From the NCBI GenBank assembly GCA_026982835.1, contig JALSGI010000020.1, positions 1-7,028 on the forward strand: a stretch of DNA of 7,028 nucleotides, read 5' to 3'. How positions within the stretch are numbered: the first letter of the stretch is position 1; every line of letters starts with the position of its first letter. Source of the stretch: Planctomycetota bacterium (GTDB lineage: Bacteria > Planctomycetota > Planctomycetia > Pirellulales > S012-138). The translations under genes and the position numbers were made by a program. Below, in pieces: positions 5,683-7,028 of this stretch. The notes below the pieces were generated by a model, which was not told where the DNA came from, did not search any database, and saw only the letters and a program-made list of their open reading frames with translations.

Positions 5683-5700
5683 GCACCCCGCCAGGGGTGC
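5683..5700. repeat. Hairpin GCACCCC-GCCA-GGGGTGC
   Basis: A perfect seven-pair stem with loop GCCA on plus (TGGC on minus), third in the cluster. Confidence 0.75.
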
Positions 5701-5728
5701 CAGAAACAGCCGGCGATTCCTCCCTCTG

Positions 5729-5745
5729 GCATCCCTTCGGGATGC
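5729..5745. repeat. Hairpin GCATCCC-TTC-GGGATGC
   Basis: A perfect seven-pair stem. On the minus strand its three-base loop is GAA, the same triloop as the 5600-5616 hairpin on plus. An A-rich stretch (AGGAAAAGGAAAAA) follows. Confidence 0.75.
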
Positions 5746-5771
5746 TCAAGGAAAAGGAAAAACGCTGCCTT

Positions 5772-5793
5772 CCGGGGGTCTGACGACCCCCGG
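5772..5793 (+). repeat. Hairpin CCGGGGGTC-TGAC-GACCCCCGG
   Basis: A perfect nine-pair stem with loop TGAC on plus. The stem sequence is unrelated to the modules, but the loop is the one found in the 1252, 1409 and 1541 hairpins. Confidence 0.85.
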
Positions 5794-5804
5794 CTACCAG
5801 AGTG

Positions 5805-5821
5805 CGACGCCTGCGGCATCG
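5805..5821 (-). repeat. Hairpin CGATGCC-GCA-GGCGTCG
   Basis: Seven pairs on the minus strand, one of which is U-G; the same pair is C-A on plus. It is the last of the cluster. The minus strand is the coding direction of the flanking permease and hemL genes. Confidence 0.55.
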
Positions 5822-5876
5822 GTCCTCCGGCTGCTAGCTGGCTAAACACGTACGACGCTTCCGGCTCGCCGTGCAA

Positions 5877-5994
5877 CCGCCGGCTCACGCCGGCGGCTCG
5901 CCGATGGTAGCGTTTGCGCTTATTCTTGCGGTGGTGCGGGAGCACCGGCGCAGGCAGCGCATGGCGCAAGCCGCACGTCGCAGGCTGCAAGCCG
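5877..5994 (+). repeat. Composite hairpin module, divergent copy
   Basis: It begins with CCGCCGGCTCACGCCGGCGG (5877-5896; loop TCAC, identical to 3705-3724). A degraded AACGTT palindrome follows (about 5910-5929, GCGTTTGCGCTTATTCTTGC), then GGTGC/GCACC with loop GGGA (5933-5946), then a linker with GGCGCAAGCCGCACGTCGCA and GGCTGCAAGCCGA. No CCCCGCAC stem or octamer tract is present; the linker runs into the stop codon of the RND permease gene on the other strand. Confidence 0.75.
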
Positions 5995-5995
5995 A

Positions 5996-7028
5996 CTAAC
6001 CGCCGGGGGCCGGGAGCGTCCCGGCCGGAGGAGCTTCGGCCGCGGGCACCTCGGCCCGCTGGCGGCTCACCTGATAGAGGAACTCCTCGATCCAGCAGTA
6101 GGTCACCGGGGCAATGAACAGCGTGACCAGCTCCACCACCATGCCGCCGAAGACCGGCAGGGCCATGGCCCGGGCCACGTCGGCCCCCCGGCCCGTGGAA
6201 ATCAGCACCGGCACCAGGGCAATCAGCGTGGTGAAGGTGGTCATCAAGCAGGGGCGGATGCGCTTGGAGCCGGCCTCGATGGTCGTTTCCTGGATTTCCC
6301 GCAGCGTGCGCGGCTTGCGGCGGGCGAACAGTTGCGACAGGTAGGTGGCCATCACCACCCCGTCGTCCACGGCGATACCGAACAAGGCAATGAAACCCAC
6401 CCACACGGCCGTGTTCATCTCCACCTGCCCGATGGCCAGGGCGATCATTCCGCCGGAGAAGGCGATCGGGATGCCGGAGAAGACGATCAGCGAAGTGCTC
6501 AGCCGCCGGAACTGAAGGTAGATCAGCAGCAGGTTGATCAGCAGCACCGCCGGCAGGATGATGAACACCAGGCGGCGGTTGGTTTCCACCTGGTTCTGGA
6601 AGCTGCCCACCAGCTCGGGCACAAAGCCCTGGGGCAGTTTCAGTTTGCCTTCGGCGATGGCCTGTTCGATGGCAGACTTGACGGCCATGGCGGTTTCCAG
6701 GTCGCCTTTGCCTTCGCGGGGGGAGAAGGAGACGTGGGCCACGAGGCGGGCGTTTTCGCTCTGGATGGCCCCCGGGCCCCAGATGCTTTGAATCCGCGTC
6801 AGCCGCTCCAGCGGCACCACATCGCCGGTGGGCGTGACCACGGGCAGCCGGCCCAGCTCTTCCGGCGACTGGCGGAACTGCTTCAAAAACCGCACCTGGA
6901 TCGGGTAGCGTTCGCGTCCTTCGACGGTGGTGGTCACATTCATCCCGCCCAGGCCCGCTTCCACCAGCTCGTTGACCATCGAGACGGTCATCTGGTACCG
7001 GGCGGCTTCGTCGCGGTCCACCTCGAAC
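5996..7028 (-). CDS. RND efflux permease, CusA/CzcA-like, C-terminal part
   Basis: This partial gene lacks its 5' end (beyond 7028) and shows the last 343 residues of a roughly 1,040-1,100-residue inner-membrane proton-driven pump. Such pumps work as trimers with a periplasmic adaptor and outer-membrane channel. Numbering residues from the codon at 7021: the periplasmic porter part has DRDEAARY (2-9), GGMNVTTTVEGRERYPIQVR (25-44) and VVPLERLTRI (68-77), typical of heavy-metal RND pumps. Membrane segments 8-12 lie at about 151-170, 176-198, 202-224, 257-275 and 286-310. GIAVDDGVVMATYL (215-228) aligns with the CusA segment holding proton-relay Glu939 (here Asp219). RPCLMT (256-261) aligns with the segment holding Lys984, here Cys258. 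The Ala/Pro-rich tail (323-341) ends in a palindrome-encoded stretch. The substrate cannot be told from this part. Confidence 0.93.
   Translation of the reverse strand, partial: FEVDRDEAARYQMTVSMVNELVEAGLGGMNVTTTVEGRERYPIQVRFLKQFRQSPEELGRLPVVTPTGDVVPLERLTRIQSIWGPGAIQSENARLVAHVSFSPREGKGDLETAMAVKSAIEQAIAEGKLKLPQGFVPELVGSFQNQVETNRRLVFIILPAVLLINLLLIYLQFRRLSTSLIVFSGIPIAFSGGMIALAIGQVEMNTAVWVGFIALFGIAVDDGVVMATYLSQLFARRKPRTLREIQETTIEAGSKRIRPCLMTTFTTLIALVPVLISTGRGADVARAMALPVFGGMVVELVTLFIAPVTYCWIEEFLYQVSRQRAEVPAAEAPPAGTLPAPGG
6008..6026. repeat. Perfect hairpin inside the permease 3' coding end
   Basis: GGCCGGGA and TCCCGGCC form an eight-pair stem around GCG, ten bases inside the permease stop codon. 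The segment GCCGGGAGCGTC followed by GCCGGAG is shared with the intergenic hairpin at 1540-1562. It encodes the final Pro/Ala/Gly residues of the permease, so a repeat-type sequence probably supplies the protein tail. Confidence 0.65.

Noticed and set aside
5600..5995. tRNA or known structured RNA gene
   Set aside because: The stems do not fold into a cloverleaf and no T-loop or anticodon arm pattern was found.
1210..5995. Complete insertion sequence or transposase
   Set aside because: No transposase-like reading frame or paired terminal repeats with target duplication were found; if the modules are mobile, the enzyme lies outside the window.

Overview
The window is GC-rich bacterial chromosome with five protein genes and an unusually heavy load of intergenic hairpin repeats. 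The layout of short dispersed palindromes between ordinary housekeeping genes resembles what I know from Planctomycetota genomes. That assignment is an inference from style only: no rRNA or marker gene is present to settle it.

Layout: (1) 62-1084, minus, a fermentative-type D-lactate dehydrogenase (ldhA-like). (2) 1085-1842, a repeat-rich gap holding two tandem 157-bp composite hairpin modules on the minus strand, one decayed hairpin and one further module on the plus strand. (3) 1843-2514, minus, a membrane-anchored DUF4230 protein of unknown function. (4) 2515-3114, a divergent promoter region of 600 bp with none of the dispersed modules, but with A/T tracts and a strong plus-strand leader hairpin. 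(5) 3115-3651, plus, a stand-alone response-regulator receiver protein. (6) 3652-4117, a convergent gap filled by a directly repeated 115-bp hairpin module. (7) 4118-5413, minus, hemL (glutamate-1-semialdehyde aminotransferase). (8) 5414-5995, a gap with a decayed module, six different short hairpins and one more module. (9) 5996-7028, minus, the C-terminal third of a CusA/CzcA-type RND efflux permease that runs off the right edge; its last codons carry a hairpin of the same repeat style.

The five genes do not form an obvious pathway: lactate fermentation, tetrapyrrole synthesis, signalling and efflux sit side by side, with no gene overlaps or tight spacing suggesting an operon. The noteworthy object is the repeat. 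Read in its inferred sense direction, a full module runs: stem with UGAA, UNAC or relaxed loop; 26-bp palindrome centred on AACGTT; stem with GNRA loop (GGAA or GGGA); about 38-nt linker rich in GCAAGCCG; stem CCCCGCAC/GTGCGGGG with UNAC loop; then a pyrimidine-rich tract of period 8. Stem sequences differ between copies with compensating changes, loops obey the UNAC and GNRA rules, and mismatches are often G-U pairs in one strand only. This points to selection on a folded single strand (RNA or ssDNA) with a defined polarity.
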